NCBI RefSeq assembly: GCF_022447245.1
Contig: NZ_JAKVBC010000013.1
Coordinates: 1-64,000, forward strand
Reading direction: 5' to 3'
DNA length: 64,000 bases
From: Kordia sp.
GTDB taxonomy: Bacteria; Bacteroidota; Bacteroidia; Flavobacteriales; Flavobacteriaceae
The notes beneath the pieces are model-generated. The model was not told the DNA's origin. It saw only the letters and a program-made list of their open reading frames with translations, and did not search any database. The position numbers and the translations under genes were made by a program. Positions 32,425 to 43,162 of this stretch are shown one piece after another (position 1 is the first letter of the stretch; every line of letters starts with the position of its first letter).

Positions 32425-35400
32425 TTATTGGATGACTAGCTTTTTACTAATTTTTCCTGTTTCAGAATAAATGCTCACTACGTAAATACCACTTGCGGCA
32501 TTGTCAATAGGAATTCGAATGGTTTTTTTATCAATTTCCTCATTGATTGAAATTAATTGCTGTCCAAGAATACTATGTATATCAATTCTTTCAAGCTTGA
32601 AGTTTGTATTGTTAGTAACTACAATTTCATCAGCTTTTGTGTCATTGTATAGTACAATACCATTTTCTAGAATATTGTTATTAATACTCAATAAACTATG
32701 TGGCTTGAATACTAATGAATATTTATCATTGGTTTCTCCTGAAGGAATGTCTATTTGGAAATCACCTTCTCTTAAGTCGTATGTTGCTCCTGTATAGTTG
32801 TTTTTAATATATATACCTATATTATCACTTACATTTTCAAGAGCATCAATCATTACTGTTCCGCCACCTGAGAATTCTGAAGTAAAACCAAGTGATACTT
32901 CTCTATCGTCATAATAATTTTCTACTGCTTGAATTACATATTTTCCACCCTCTAATGCCCAATACATATCATCTTCAGTAGCTCCTATAGATTCTCCATC
33001 ATATCCTAAATCGATTGCATCCGTTGCCTTTCTATCGAATGTTAGTAATATTTGACGGTGGAATCCTTCAGTGTTTCTGTATCCTAAACGAATTTTTTGT
33101 CTATTATCTCTACGAATGTTAGCAGGTGTTGGCTCCGTATCAAATAAAAGATTATTAGCTTCTGTTGAAGCATTTTCAGCACTCTGATTGATTCCAGATA
33201 CATCTAATTCATCTTCTTCACCATTTCTTAAGAAGATAGATAGTACAGAACTTGGGTTTTCTATAACCAACCCTGCAGAGTTTCCACGTTGTGAATTATT
33301 AAATTCTACAGTAGTAGATAATCCATTACCAGCGTTAGAATCTCCTTGCACGTAGAACCCTTGACCAACAGGGACAAATCTTCTTGGCGTTTTTACACCT
33401 GAACCTGTTTGATCAACTGTTGGGTGAGATAAGGCAGAAACTCCTCCACTTAGTGTATAGGTTGCATATCCTCCTTGGTATTCTAAAAGCGTATGTGTTC
33501 CTCCTCCCCAATGTTCCCAGAAGAATAAGGTTCCTGTAGTAGCACCATTTGCAATATTATCATTGATAAATTCATTTGCATCTAAAGCTGATAAGTATGG
33601 ATTTCCAACTAAATAGATATTTGTATCATCTAAAGGTCCTACCGTAATTACTCCATTATTTGGTTTACCTCTAAAGACATAGTTTTGCTCTTCCAGTTCA
33701 TCTAAGGCAGCAACTCCTTTCATTGTATATCCTTCACCAGGAGATATATTTCCTGTTTGCTGGATAAATTGCCATGCGTCATAATCTTCATCTGCCCCAT
33801 TTACAAATTTGTAAATCCAACGTGTACTAATTGTAAATGGTGATGTAGCTCCATCTGCATTTGCAGGAACTGTCCAAGTAATTGCTCCTGGAGAGCTTGG
33901 GTTTGTTCCATCTAATAAGACATCAGCAAGTGTAAAGTCTTGATTGTTTGCTGTTGTATTTATATCACTTACTGGCGATGACCAATAGTTATAGGTATAT
34001 CTATTTGCCGTTCCTTGTTGATCTCTTTCTACGTAACCAGCACTAGAAGTTGCCAGATCACTTCGTTCTGTTTGTCGAAACTGGCTTTCTCCATTAAGAT
34101 CAATGATTCCGTCTAATTCTGTATACCATGTGTTTATAAGTTCAAATCCTGTTCCATTAGTTACTGTATACGGAGCTGTACTTGTTACCACAGGATTAGT
34201 TCCTGTAAATGTTAATCTAGCTCCACTATCGACCGTTAATCCTAATGTAGAATAACTTGCACTAGCAGTTACGTTATTTCGTATTTGCACAATTGACCAG
34301 TTAATACTATTTGCAGAAGGTGTATCCCAAACGGTTCCAAATTCCCAAGTAGCATCGTCTGTCCAGTTACCATCAGCTACACTTATGTAAGGCATTGGTG
34401 CTGTTTGCGGAGCAATAGTAGACATGTTTTTTATGTATAAATTATCGCTATTACCAGTTAGATCGAGAACACGGTTACCAGTTATTGAAGACATATCATA
34501 ATAAGCCACTAATGAGGACCAAGCAACATTATGTCCACTGGTAAAATCTTCTATATCTTTAGGTATCACACTTCCACGAACATTTGATCCATTTTGCTCA
34601 ATTTCTTGATGCACCATTTCTCGGAGTTGATCTTCCGTAAGTGCAATATCAAAAACTCTGACTTCATCTATAAACCCTGTAAAAAAGTTTAGATCATCAA
34701 AGGTTCCCATACGCAATGGATTTGTATTCGAACCTAATGGATCTATTCCTCCTCCTCCAATAAGGAATCCATTGAGATAGAAGTTGGCTCTTCCTGTACT
34801 AGTATCAGTTATGATTGCAAAATGCACCCAATCAGTCAGTGATCCTGTTCCGGCTCTTGGTGTCCCACCTGTTTGTCCTTCTTGGATAGAAAGTAATCCT
34901 CCACTTAAATAAAACCTAAACTGACCTTGTACTCCTAAGATATCTCTATCTGCAGTTGGGATTGATTGTCCTGGATTACGAATCCACCCCATTACAGTGT
35001 AGTCTGTTAAACCTACTGATACTGGTGATTTTTCTTCTGCATAATCATCAACTCCATCAAAGAAAAGAGCATTTGTTCCTGTTACAGTTTGCGGTTCTCC
35101 TAAAGTAAAGTATTGACCATCTTCTAGGTTCACTCCTGCAAACGTTAATACGCCTCCTACATTTGTTCCTGTATAGTTTTCGTATGCCGCAAAACTAGTA
35201 TCGTCTGCAATATATAATTCTAAGTCATCGAGGTTCGTTAGTCCACTACTACTCATATCAAACTCTAATTCTACAGTTCCTACATCCGTAGCACTTTCGT
35301 GGGCATGCCATATTTTATTAAGCATTCCTGCAGTACGTTGTGGCAACGTAGTTGTTTGAATTGATTCTGTTAAACCATTGTTTCCAATAACTAGGTAACT

Positions 35401-37335
35401 TAGGTTTGAAGCGAAAGAACCTGATTCTTTTCGTATAGTTAATACATCTGCAGGTGCTATATTTACACTTCTTGATTCTGTTTGTTCAAATACAGAATTA
35501 TCATCTCTTGCTATTCCAAATACATTATATCCAAATCCTGCATTGGCAGATCCGTCCCAAATAACAGTTCCGTTTGTATCTATGTAATCTTCACTAGTTC
35601 CTGCATATCCAAAAGGAGAAGAAGTATTTGTATTACTATCCCAGTTTTCATCATTAGATCCTAGTGTAATTCCATATTTTAGTGCTAAATACGACTCAAC
35701 TCTTTGAACTTCTGTCGCAGTTAAAGCTCTGTCATACAGAATAACTTCTGCAATATCTCCATTGTATAGATATCCTGAATCTGTATTGTATCCTGCATTT
35801 CCAAAGGTATCTTCATTTCTACGTGCTCCAATCAATACATCAACATTATTGCTTCCGCTATTAATTCCATTATTAGTAAATGCTGGATCATTTACTCCAT
35901 TCACATTTGTTGATAATCGCAGAAAAGGATCTACATTTGTAGCAACAACTCCTGTTGTAATTTTTGGTTCGTTTAACGCATAAATAGTACCAAATCTTTC
36001 CGAAGTATCAATATTATTAGGTCGCCCCAGAGTGTAATGTACAACTCTGTCTGTAGTCCCTAGCCACAATTGGTAATTTCGCATACTATTTGTTGCTTTG
36101 GAAATTACCGTTCCTGTACTTCCTCCTCCAGAAATAATTACAGACATTATAGTCATTTCCTCTGTTAAAGGATCAATATCCAATACAGCAGGATTCCCTA
36201 GACTTAAATATTGAGCTCCTGAAAAGCGCAATACAGGATTAAAGTTTAATGCATTAGTTATGAATTGGGCATCTGAAGCTCCTCCTGAATTTGCTGTAAA
36301 TCCATTTGGTGACTGATCTGTCCAACTATCTACATCTGCTCCTGTCAATGAAGTTCCTGCATCTGCCTTGAGCCATAATTGCAGGTTGGTTGATATGTTT
36401 CCTGGACTTGGAACAGGTACAATTCCCGTACCAGCAATATTGAAAGTATACGATTGTTCTGCAACATCAGGATCGTTATTGGAAATTATTATTTCAGCAG
36501 AAGCAGCACCTACTATTGTAGGAGCAAATTGCACCGTAAATGTTGTGGTTTCTCCGGGCGATAACGAAAGATCAGTGGGTTGAGTCAAAATTGTAAAAGC
36601 CGCATTACTACCTACTCCGAAACTTACTGGACTTGCGGGCAACGTTAAGTCTGTTGTAGTTCCTACGTTTTCTATCGTGAAGGTCCGAACAACGGTTCCA
36701 CTAGATATTGTTGTAGATTCAAAGTCTGTATGATCGGTAGTAGATGGAACGTTTATAGAACCGTCTGCTATTTCAACTGAGTTCCCTGACACATAAATAT
36801 CAGGTGGCAAAGAGGAACTTGTAATATTAACCGTATAATCTTCTACTTCTCCATAATCATATCCAGTACCTACTACATCACAGGGATCGTTCACGGAATT
36901 GTCCCCTTGCATTTGTATACGCATTCGCGTATTTCCAAGAGTTGCTCCTAATGGAACCGTGAAGTTTCCTGAAACAGGTGTTGTGGTATTGGGCGAATCA
37001 TTATACACAAACTCTCCAGCATCAAAGAAATCTCCATCTTGATTATAGTCAATCCAAACACCAATTCCTTCGTTGTATGGACCTCCAAAACCTGCTGGCC
37101 AAAATTTTGTGATCGTTATAGTATAGTTTGTACTTATCTCCAAATCTGTTGGAGTATCACCAGTAAAATCTGTGTAGCCAGTTGCTGGTGTAGATGGGCT
37201 AGAATTGTCCAAGGTATTTAATTGAACTCTACTTATATACTCAGCGGTTGGATCACTCGCTGAAGATGTACAATATTGTGCACTCGCATAAGTAAAGGAT
37301 AGCAATAAAGCTAATAACGAGTAGGTTTTTTTCAT
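32425..37335 (-). CDS. giant secreted T9SS cargo with GEVED, LamG-like and C-terminal sorting domains
   Basis: A 1636-residue protein started at the ATG 37333-37335 that opens the signal peptide (MKKTYSLLALLLSFTYASAQ). Domains in order: GEVED domain (about residues 55-170; GVWIDYNQDGDFFDAGEF and DYGEVEDYTVNI), an ASPM/SPD-2/Hydin-like immunoglobulin domain (about 180-305; FTVQFAPTIVGAAS), a lectin-like jelly roll (about 315-560; LQLWLKADAG), a second LamG module (about 755-935; NALFFDGVDDYAEEKSPVSV) and a type IX sorting domain in the last about 80 residues (SILGQQLISI, ASGIYVVSIYS, KISKKLVIQ). It should be exported by T9SS to the surface or medium, probably to bind glycans or other cells. 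It is a single gene with its own terminator. Confidence 0.9.
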   Translation of the reverse strand: MKKTYSLLALLLSFTYASAQYCTSSASDPTAEYISRVQLNTLDNSSPSTPATGYTDFTGDTPTDLEISTNYTITITKFWPAGFGGPYNEGIGVWIDYNQDGDFFDAGEFVYNDSPNTTTPVSGNFTVPLGATLGNTRMRIQMQGDNSVNDPCDVVGTGYDYGEVEDYTVNITSSSLPPDIYVSGNSVEIADGSINVPSTTDHTDFESTTISSGTVVRTFTIENVGTTTDLTLPASPVSFGVGSNAAFTILTQPTDLSLSPGETTTFTVQFAPTIVGAASAEIIISNNDPDVAEQSYTFNIAGTGIVPVPSPGNISTNLQLWLKADAGTSLTGADVDSWTDQSPNGFTANSGGASDAQFITNALNFNPVLRFSGAQYLSLGNPAVLDIDPLTEEMTIMSVIISGGGSTGTVISKATNSMRNYQLWLGTTDRVVHYTLGRPNNIDTSERFGTIYALNEPKITTGVVATNVDPFLRLSTNVNGVNDPAFTNNGINSGSNNVDVLIGARRNEDTFGNAGYNTDSGYLYNGDIAEVILYDRALTATEVQRVESYLALKYGITLGSNDENWDSNTNTSSPFGYAGTSEDYIDTNGTVIWDGSANAGFGYNVFGIARDDNSVFEQTESRSVNIAPADVLTIRKESGSFASNLSYLVIGNNGLTESIQTTTLPQRTAGMLNKIWHAHESATDVGTVELEFDMSSSGLTNLDDLELYIADDTSFAAYENYTGTNVGGVLTFAGVNLEDGQYFTLGEPQTVTGTNALFFDGVDDYAEEKSPVSVGLTDYTVMGWIRNPGQSIPTADRDILGVQGQFRFYLSGGLLSIQEGQTGGTPRAGTGSLTDWVHFAIITDTSTGRANFYLNGFLIGGGGIDPLGSNTNPLRMGTFDDLNFFTGFIDEVRVFDIALTEDQLREMVHQEIEQNGSNVRGSVIPKDIEDFTSGHNVAWSSLVAYYDMSSITGNRVLDLTGNSDNLYIKNMSTIAPQTAPMPYISVADGNWTDDATWEFGTVWDTPSANSINWSIVQIRNNVTASASYSTLGLTVDSGARLTFTGTNPVVTSTAPYTVTNGTGFELINTWYTELDGIIDLNGESQFRQTERSDLATSSAGYVERDQQGTANRYTYNYWSSPVSDINTTANNQDFTLADVLLDGTNPSSPGAITWTVPANADGATSPFTISTRWIYKFVNGADEDYDAWQFIQQTGNISPGEGYTMKGVAALDELEEQNYVFRGKPNNGVITVGPLDDTNIYLVGNPYLSALDANEFINDNIANGATTGTLFFWEHWGGGTHTLLEYQGGYATYTLSGGVSALSHPTVDQTGSGVKTPRRFVPVGQGFYVQGDSNAGNGLSTTVEFNNSQRGNSAGLVIENPSSVLSIFLRNGEEDELDVSGINQSAENASTEANNLLFDTEPTPANIRRDNRQKIRLGYRNTEGFHRQILLTFDRKATDAIDLGYDGESIGATEDDMYWALEGGKYVIQAVENYYDDREVSLGFTSEFSGGGTVMIDALENVSDNIGIYIKNNYTGATYDLREGDFQIDIPSGETNDKYSLVFKPHSLLSINNNILENGIVLYNDTKADEIVVTNNTNFKLERIDIHSILGQQLISINEEIDKKTIRIPIDNAASGIYVVSIYSETGKISKKLVIQ

Positions 37336-37509
37336 GTGTGAAAGCATTTTTAAGGCAAGGTAATTTTTTTCAATTTTAACTTTTTTTATTCATTTCTTTG
37401 GTATATTAATCCATTAAATTAGATGAAATCTATGAATTTGTCGATATAAAAGTCATAAAATTTCAAAAAGGGTAATTTTCCGTAGTATATTTCTTGCTGT
37501 TTTTTAGCG

Positions 37510-39930
37510 CTAGAAGCTGTAATTTAAGGCTAAAATCAGGTTTCTTCCTGGCGAAGAAATTCCTGAAGAGTATACTCGATAACGTCTATCTGTTATATTT
37601 TCAAGTGAAGCTGTTAAGTTAATTTTTTCGGTGATTTCAAAATTTGATTTTGCATTTATAGTGACCCAAGATGGCGAATATGGATTTCCATTTTCATCCA
37701 TTGCATATAAGTATGCTTTACTACGTTCTGAAGGAGCTAAATCTTCAAATCTTATGGAGCTATTGAAGTTTGTAAAAAAATCTAAATTCCATCTTTCGTT
37801 TTTGTAGATAAAATGAAAGTTTCCAAAAATAGGCGATACATGTCGCAACGGAACTTTTGTTCCATCTACTTGTTCTTCTTCTCCGTTAGGAATTGTTAAA
37901 TCGGCTGTAATTTTTGTCCTTTTATCAAATTTTGCAGAAAAACCAAATTCGAAACCATAAGTATATACTTTTGAAGCATTTTGAATGGCTTGCACATTAC
38001 TCAATTCACCATTGTATATGATTTCTGTTTCACCATTCAAATTAAAGTCTTTACGAATGAGCGCATCGTCCAATAATGTATAAAAAGCATTAAAACTTAA
38101 GTCAAAACTACTCCCTATCCTTTTTTGAATTCCAAATTCAGCACTGTATGCATGTTCTGGTGTCAAATTTGGATTTGGCACTACTACAGATCCTGGTTCA
38201 GAATCGAATACTTTTCCAATATCATCAATGTTTGGCGCTCTAAAAGCTGTACCAATGTTTGCGGTAATTTGCCAGTTTTTTGGTAACCAACTATATCCTA
38301 GACTTCCTGTATACGCACGTGTATTAGTACTTGATTCTGTATATGGAAACGGAAAATAAGTAGTGTCATAATCTGTATCAATTAAAATATGATTGTAGCG
38401 CAATCCCGACTGAAGCGTAAATTTAGGATTTGGTTTGTACTCTAAACTTGCATATGCTGCCATAGACTGCCAAGAAGCTCCATCAGGATAACGAGAAGGT
38501 GCATCCGTGATTTGTCCTGTGTTGACATTTCTATTAAATCCGTTTGAATGTACTTTGTTGTACACGTACTCTAAACCATAGAAGGTTTTGATTTGCGGGT
38601 TGAATCTTTTTTCAAAATCCAAACTTGATGAGATTGCATCTACTTTTTCCTCTGTAACATTGAGAATATCATCTTGGAAGTTACGTTTGTTTCTACTTTC
38701 CTCAAATCTTTGATATGCATTGGTAAATTTTACATTATCGTAATAGGTGTTGTTTCCTTTTTTCTGAGTTTGAAAATTCCCCATAAACCAACGTTGCGGT
38801 CCATAAAACCAATCACCATATCGAAGCGATCCGTCTCTGTACTGTATTAAACGATCGTATCGCGGATAGTTTGAAGTCGCAGAATAATGCAATCCTAAGT
38901 CAAATTCCCATATATCATCAGTAACTAGTTTTATACGTTGAGCTAGGCTGATTTGACTATATCCTGTAAAGCGTTGATTTATTGGATTTGCATTTTCTAC
39001 AACAGTATCTTCTCCGTTAAGGTTTGCTACAAATTCTGATCGAAGATATTCATCTTTACCATTTTTACCCATGCGTAAATCATCAAAATCACTATAACTT
39101 ACACTCGTTAAAAACGCCCATTTTTTTAGTCCGATATTGACATCAAAATGACCTGTTTTTTCAGTATTTGCAGATGCGTAGCGCATGTTTGCATTTCCTG
39201 AAATCAGCGTTTCTTCATTCCATGAAAGCTTTGGTGTTTTTGTATAAAAATTCATGACACCACCAATAGCATCACTTCCGTAAATAACAGATCCTGGACC
39301 TAATATAACCTCTGTATTGTTAACATTGAAAGGATCTATTGAAATCACATTTTGCACGTTTCCGCCTCGAAATATGGCATTGTTCATTCGCACACCATCT
39401 ACAGAAAGCAACAATCGGTTAGTAGAAAAACCTCTAATCATAGGGCTTCCGCCTCCTAATTGACTCTTTTGAACAAACACTTTTCCACTTTTTTCTAACA
39501 AATCGGCTGCGGTTTGCGGTGCTGAGTATATGATTTGCTTGCTATCAATACTCACAATTTTTTTAGGAACTTCTTTTTTGTTTTGTTGCCACTTAGAAAC
39601 AGATATTACAATTTTAGTCAACTCCGCCGTTCTTTTGACTAAGTAGACAATATTTTTGTTTTCGAGAATTTGTTGTTTTGTGAATGTAACTGGCAAATAG
39701 GAAATATGCTGAAATGTAATTTTTTCATCTTCAGAGAACATAGAAATATTTATCTTGCCTCTTGCATTGGTAATTCCGCCTTTAGATTGATCAGCATTAT
39801 ATACATTTACGTTAGAGATGTTTCTATCGTTAACAATATCTTTTACTTGAATTTCTTGACAAAAAAGCGCTTGGGAAAAAATAAAAGAGATTATACCAAC
39901 AATGCCTTTTATTTTATTTGAATACTTCAT
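37510..39930 (-). CDS. TonB-dependent receptor (vitamin/siderophore type)
   Basis: An 806-residue outer-membrane receptor started at the ATG 39928-39930, which opens the signal peptide (KGIVGIISFIFSQALFCQ); the open frame to 40011 runs into recO and is rejected. A short regulatory domain (EIQVKDIVNDRNISNVNVY) is followed by a plug with GGGSPMIRGFSTNRLLLSVD and a barrel ending RNLILALNYSF. Plug and barrel resemble haem or vitamin receptors more than SusC proteins, but the ligand is not proven. Its first 17 bases overlap the end of recO, so the two may be translated together. Confidence 0.9.
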   Translation of the reverse strand: MKYSNKIKGIVGIISFIFSQALFCQEIQVKDIVNDRNISNVNVYNADQSKGGITNARGKINISMFSEDEKITFQHISYLPVTFTKQQILENKNIVYLVKRTAELTKIVISVSKWQQNKKEVPKKIVSIDSKQIIYSAPQTAADLLEKSGKVFVQKSQLGGGSPMIRGFSTNRLLLSVDGVRMNNAIFRGGNVQNVISIDPFNVNNTEVILGPGSVIYGSDAIGGVMNFYTKTPKLSWNEETLISGNANMRYASANTEKTGHFDVNIGLKKWAFLTSVSYSDFDDLRMGKNGKDEYLRSEFVANLNGEDTVVENANPINQRFTGYSQISLAQRIKLVTDDIWEFDLGLHYSATSNYPRYDRLIQYRDGSLRYGDWFYGPQRWFMGNFQTQKKGNNTYYDNVKFTNAYQRFEESRNKRNFQDDILNVTEEKVDAISSSLDFEKRFNPQIKTFYGLEYVYNKVHSNGFNRNVNTGQITDAPSRYPDGASWQSMAAYASLEYKPNPKFTLQSGLRYNHILIDTDYDTTYFPFPYTESSTNTRAYTGSLGYSWLPKNWQITANIGTAFRAPNIDDIGKVFDSEPGSVVVPNPNLTPEHAYSAEFGIQKRIGSSFDLSFNAFYTLLDDALIRKDFNLNGETEIIYNGELSNVQAIQNASKVYTYGFEFGFSAKFDKRTKITADLTIPNGEEEQVDGTKVPLRHVSPIFGNFHFIYKNERWNLDFFTNFNSSIRFEDLAPSERSKAYLYAMDENGNPYSPSWVTINAKSNFEITEKINLTASLENITDRRYRVYSSGISSPGRNLILALNYSF

Positions 39931-40633
39931 GTAACACTTCCATTGATTTTGGTTCCCTAAATCCCTGCAAATGTAATTTAAAATATTGAATGAATATTGC
40001 AAGAATTTCATTTCTTCTGAACGAAGATAACATTATGGTATTTTGTGCATCAAATTTTATGCCTAATAGCTGTTTAAAAAACGTTAAATTTTCACCTGTC
40101 ACACATTCGTTCATCGTACTATTATCAAAGAATTGGCCTTCTTGCAAGTCAAAATACTCTTTATGGATATGTTTAGTTTCTGGATAGAACCCTAAATACT
40201 TCGTTAAGTTGGTTAAAAATACGAGGTGAAAGTTCGCAATTTCATCGTTCATATCAAGCCATTGTAGTGCATTTTCAATAAATTGAAATAAGGCATCATT
40301 TTTTTCTTCTTCTTGAATAGAATAGTTAAGGATTTCTGATAAGAATAATACAATGGCACTTTTAGCTATTTGCGTATGAATTGAAGTGTATGGATATACT
40401 GTTTTAACGTCTTTAATGTATTCTAAACTTCCTTTGTTTTTATGATTAGCAACAATTTCTAGTTGCATTAATGGTTGAAAGTAAGCAATTTTTAACTTGC
40501 CTTTTTTTGATTTTAAAATTCCGCGTAATAAATAACTTTTGATTCCATCAGAAGCTGTAAAGCATTTTGCTATAACACCAGCATCACCATATTTTATGGT
40601 TGAGATTACAATAGCTTTGGTTGTGACTAGCAT
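39914..40633 (-). CDS. recO: DNA repair protein RecO
   Basis: A 239-residue protein that helps load RecA on SSB-coated DNA with RecR. The start at 40631-40633 (MLVTTKAIVISTIKYGDAGV) is chosen because it gives the usual N-terminal OB fold (residues 1-80; SYLLRGILKSKKGKLKIAYF); it lies one base after the stop of the PorZ-like gene. The helical C-terminal half (residues 90-235) has NFHLVFLTNLTKYLGFYPE. Zinc Cys of some RecO proteins are absent. Tight spacing on both sides suggests an operon porZ - recO - receptor. Confidence 0.93.
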   Translation of the reverse strand: MLVTTKAIVISTIKYGDAGVIAKCFTASDGIKSYLLRGILKSKKGKLKIAYFQPLMQLEIVANHKNKGSLEYIKDVKTVYPYTSIHTQIAKSAIVLFLSEILNYSIQEEEKNDALFQFIENALQWLDMNDEIANFHLVFLTNLTKYLGFYPETKHIHKEYFDLQEGQFFDNSTMNECVTGENLTFFKQLLGIKFDAQNTIMLSSFRRNEILAIFIQYFKLHLQGFREPKSMEVLHEVFK

Positions 40634-40634
40634 T

Positions 40635-42944
40635 TTAACGAACAATCATCACTTTCGTGACTTTAGTCTCAGTACCATCTGCACTTGCTATTAGAACAAG
40701 ATATACACCCGTAGCAACTTTGTGTCTGCCAAACGCTGTTAAATCCCAAAGCAAGGTTCCACCTTCAGAAGTTGTTTCATATACTAGGTTTCCTTCAATA
40801 TCTGTTATTTTTACGTTTGCATTATTTGTTAAACCAGTAATTGTTAAGTCTCCACTAAATCCAGGTCGTACAGGATTTGGATATGCATATACATTTTCTA
40901 AAGTTTCTTTTGGTGCTGTTGCAGTTCCCTGAAAAGACAGTAGTCCTTTCGCCGTAGCGATATACACTCTTCCAGACTCTGCATCAATTTCAATATTATT
41001 TACCGTGTTTGTGGGTAATGGCGAGTTATCTTTTGTAAAGTGCGCTAGTGTTTCCGTAGCATCTGGTGACATATAAAATACACCGGAAGCCGAAGTTGCG
41101 ATCCATTTGTTATTAGAACCATCTACTTCAATATCAGTAACCGTTTGTTCAAATAATAATTCTTTTGGCACACCATCTTCATCTACAATAATAATATCGT
41201 TGGATTGCGGGTCATCATCTTCAAAAATACCTGCTGCACCAAAGTACACACGAATTCCTTTTACGGTTCCAATCCATAGATTTCCCGATTTATCAATACG
41301 TACAGCACGCACATCCGTTGTTGGTAAGTTTCCTGATTCTTCTTCACTTATGGCAACAAATTGAGAACCTTCACTACGTGTTTCATCAAAGGCTAGCACT
41401 CCATGTGATTGTGTTGCTATGAATTTGATATTGTTGTTACTGATTTCTACTTTAGAAAGTCCATTTTCACCAAAAACTGGATCACTGATAGCTTCCGATA
41501 CAGAATATGAATCCCATTGCCCACTACTTCGCAATACTTTGATTCCGTTTTCAATCTTTGAATTTAGTACCCAAAGATCGCCATTGGCATCAAATTTTGT
41601 TTCACCAATTCTAATGTCTATATATGTTGGAATTCCAATATCTAATGATTCAAGCCCACTATTCGTATGATTTAAAATCTCAACAGGCACATTGTCTTCA
41701 ATTTTTAGTATTCCAGAAAAAAATGAACTCAAGAATACTTCATTTTGGTTTGATGGATTTACTGTTGCATGCACAATACTTTTTGCATCATAATGTGGCG
41801 AATAAGGAATATTTACCCAAGCCATATCTTGCAAGTGACTTACACCTCTATCATCAAGTGGATATGGATCGTATCCAGCAGTGTAATCACCATACACTAC
41901 CCATAATTCATTTGGAATTGCAGTAATAGAAAATGTGTTATTTAATAGAGGACCATCTGGTAATATTTGATTTGCCGTCATTGGCATAGGAAATGCAGTT
42001 TCTAAAATACCTTCTGTTTCTGTACCTATGTATAAAGTATTCCCTATAAGCAAGGCAGAATTAAATTCAAGATCTGGATAATCTTCTAAAGACTGAACTC
42101 CTACAACTTCGTTAAGCTCAGTATCATACACATGTACTTCTTGATCATGCGCTACAATCATATAGTTTTCTGACACTTTCAGGTCTTCCGTAAACGTGGC
42201 ATACTGTGGTATTTGAGACAAGAATGAAAAGCCAGTACCATTAAATCGAAACATTCTTCTTGTCAGAGAGATTGCATATAACTCTTCACCAAATGCAATA
42301 ACTCCTCGCCAATTAGAAGAATTAATACGTTCCCACTCTTCGAAATCAATCAAATTATCATTATCCACAATGGCTCTAAACATACCTATGTCTGTAGCTG
42401 CATAAATATATTCTCCAAAAATAGTTGTTTGACGCACTTCTATTTGACTTCCGTTAGGTCCAATAAAATAGGTATCTCCAAATTCTAATGCATTGATATC
42501 ATATAGCGAGATTCCAAAGTCAGTAGCTATATATAGTATGTTGTTGTATTCTAATATATGATTGATATTTTTTTGATTTGGCGGAATTGTCGGTTTGTCA
42601 ACAATATCTACTACTTTATTTATTTCACCTGAAGAAGGATCAAATACTTCCAAAAGTCCATTCCCATATCCTAAGACATATTTATCGCCTGATTGACTGT
42701 AGTATGCTGTACTTATTTCTTCACCAGAAAGTCCATTGATCGTAGAATACTTAGCCAATTCATTTGTTTGTAAGTCGTATGTAAAAAAAGAATTGTCACA
42801 AGCGGCATAAATTTTATCCGCACTTCGTGAAATATCAACTACATTATTATAGGAATAGTGTCCTAACCAAGAATTGTTTGCAGATTGTCCATGTACCGAA
42901 ACATAACTTATTAGCAGTAGCAAATACAAAAAACTTTTCTTCAT
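40635..42944 (-). CDS. PorZ-like two-propeller protein with T9SS sorting domain
   Basis: A 769-residue exported protein started at the ATG 42942-42944 (signal peptide MKKSFLYLLLLISYVSVHGQ). Repeated blade motifs fill two beta-propellers, about residues 25-330 (NSWLGHYSYNNVVDISRS, NNILYIATDFGISLYDI) and 330-680 (DKSGNLWIGTVKGIRVYFG, NNKWIATSASGVFYMS). The final about 85 residues are a type A sorting domain (NVYAYPNPVRPGFSGDLTI, GVYLVLIASADG, VTKVMIVR). This is the layout of PorZ, a surface part of the T9SS attachment complex that presents A-LPS to the sortase. Linkage to recO is, to my knowledge, common in this phylum. A TATATTTG box lies 108 bases upstream. Confidence 0.85.
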   Translation of the reverse strand: MKKSFLYLLLLISYVSVHGQSANNSWLGHYSYNNVVDISRSADKIYAACDNSFFTYDLQTNELAKYSTINGLSGEEISTAYYSQSGDKYVLGYGNGLLEVFDPSSGEINKVVDIVDKPTIPPNQKNINHILEYNNILYIATDFGISLYDINALEFGDTYFIGPNGSQIEVRQTTIFGEYIYAATDIGMFRAIVDNDNLIDFEEWERINSSNWRGVIAFGEELYAISLTRRMFRFNGTGFSFLSQIPQYATFTEDLKVSENYMIVAHDQEVHVYDTELNEVVGVQSLEDYPDLEFNSALLIGNTLYIGTETEGILETAFPMPMTANQILPDGPLLNNTFSITAIPNELWVVYGDYTAGYDPYPLDDRGVSHLQDMAWVNIPYSPHYDAKSIVHATVNPSNQNEVFLSSFFSGILKIEDNVPVEILNHTNSGLESLDIGIPTYIDIRIGETKFDANGDLWVLNSKIENGIKVLRSSGQWDSYSVSEAISDPVFGENGLSKVEISNNNIKFIATQSHGVLAFDETRSEGSQFVAISEEESGNLPTTDVRAVRIDKSGNLWIGTVKGIRVYFGAAGIFEDDDPQSNDIIIVDEDGVPKELLFEQTVTDIEVDGSNNKWIATSASGVFYMSPDATETLAHFTKDNSPLPTNTVNNIEIDAESGRVYIATAKGLLSFQGTATAPKETLENVYAYPNPVRPGFSGDLTITGLTNNANVKITDIEGNLVYETTSEGGTLLWDLTAFGRHKVATGVYLVLIASADGTETKVTKVMIVR

Positions 42945-43051
42945 CTGTCTATTTTTAATTTTATGCTCTTTAAATAGAACTTTCGCATTTATTTTTGAAC
43001 ACTTAACCACAACTAAATGTGTTGCAGTCTCTTATTGTTAGAATATTTTAC

Positions 43052-43059
43052 CAAATATA
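43052..43059 (-). promoter_or_regulatory. candidate -7 box for the porZ operon
   Basis: Minus strand TATATTTG matches TAnnTTTG, 108 bases before the PorZ-like start. A TTG -33 is not visible at 17-23 bases. Confidence 0.35.
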
Positions 43060-43107
43060 TTTAATAATAACGTAAATGAATTGGTTATCATATATTATTG
43101 TTACAAA

Positions 43108-43140
43108 AAAAGCTTCCTGCCGTATGGGCAGAAAGCTTTT
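43108..43140 (-). terminator. hairpin terminator after gdhA
   Basis: AAAAGCTT(T)CTGCCC and GG(C)AG(G)AAGCTTTT pair on the minus strand around ATAC, ending in seven T, about 25 bases after the gdhA stop. Confidence 0.8.
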
Positions 43141-43162
43141 ATATGTGATTTTAGGATTTTAA

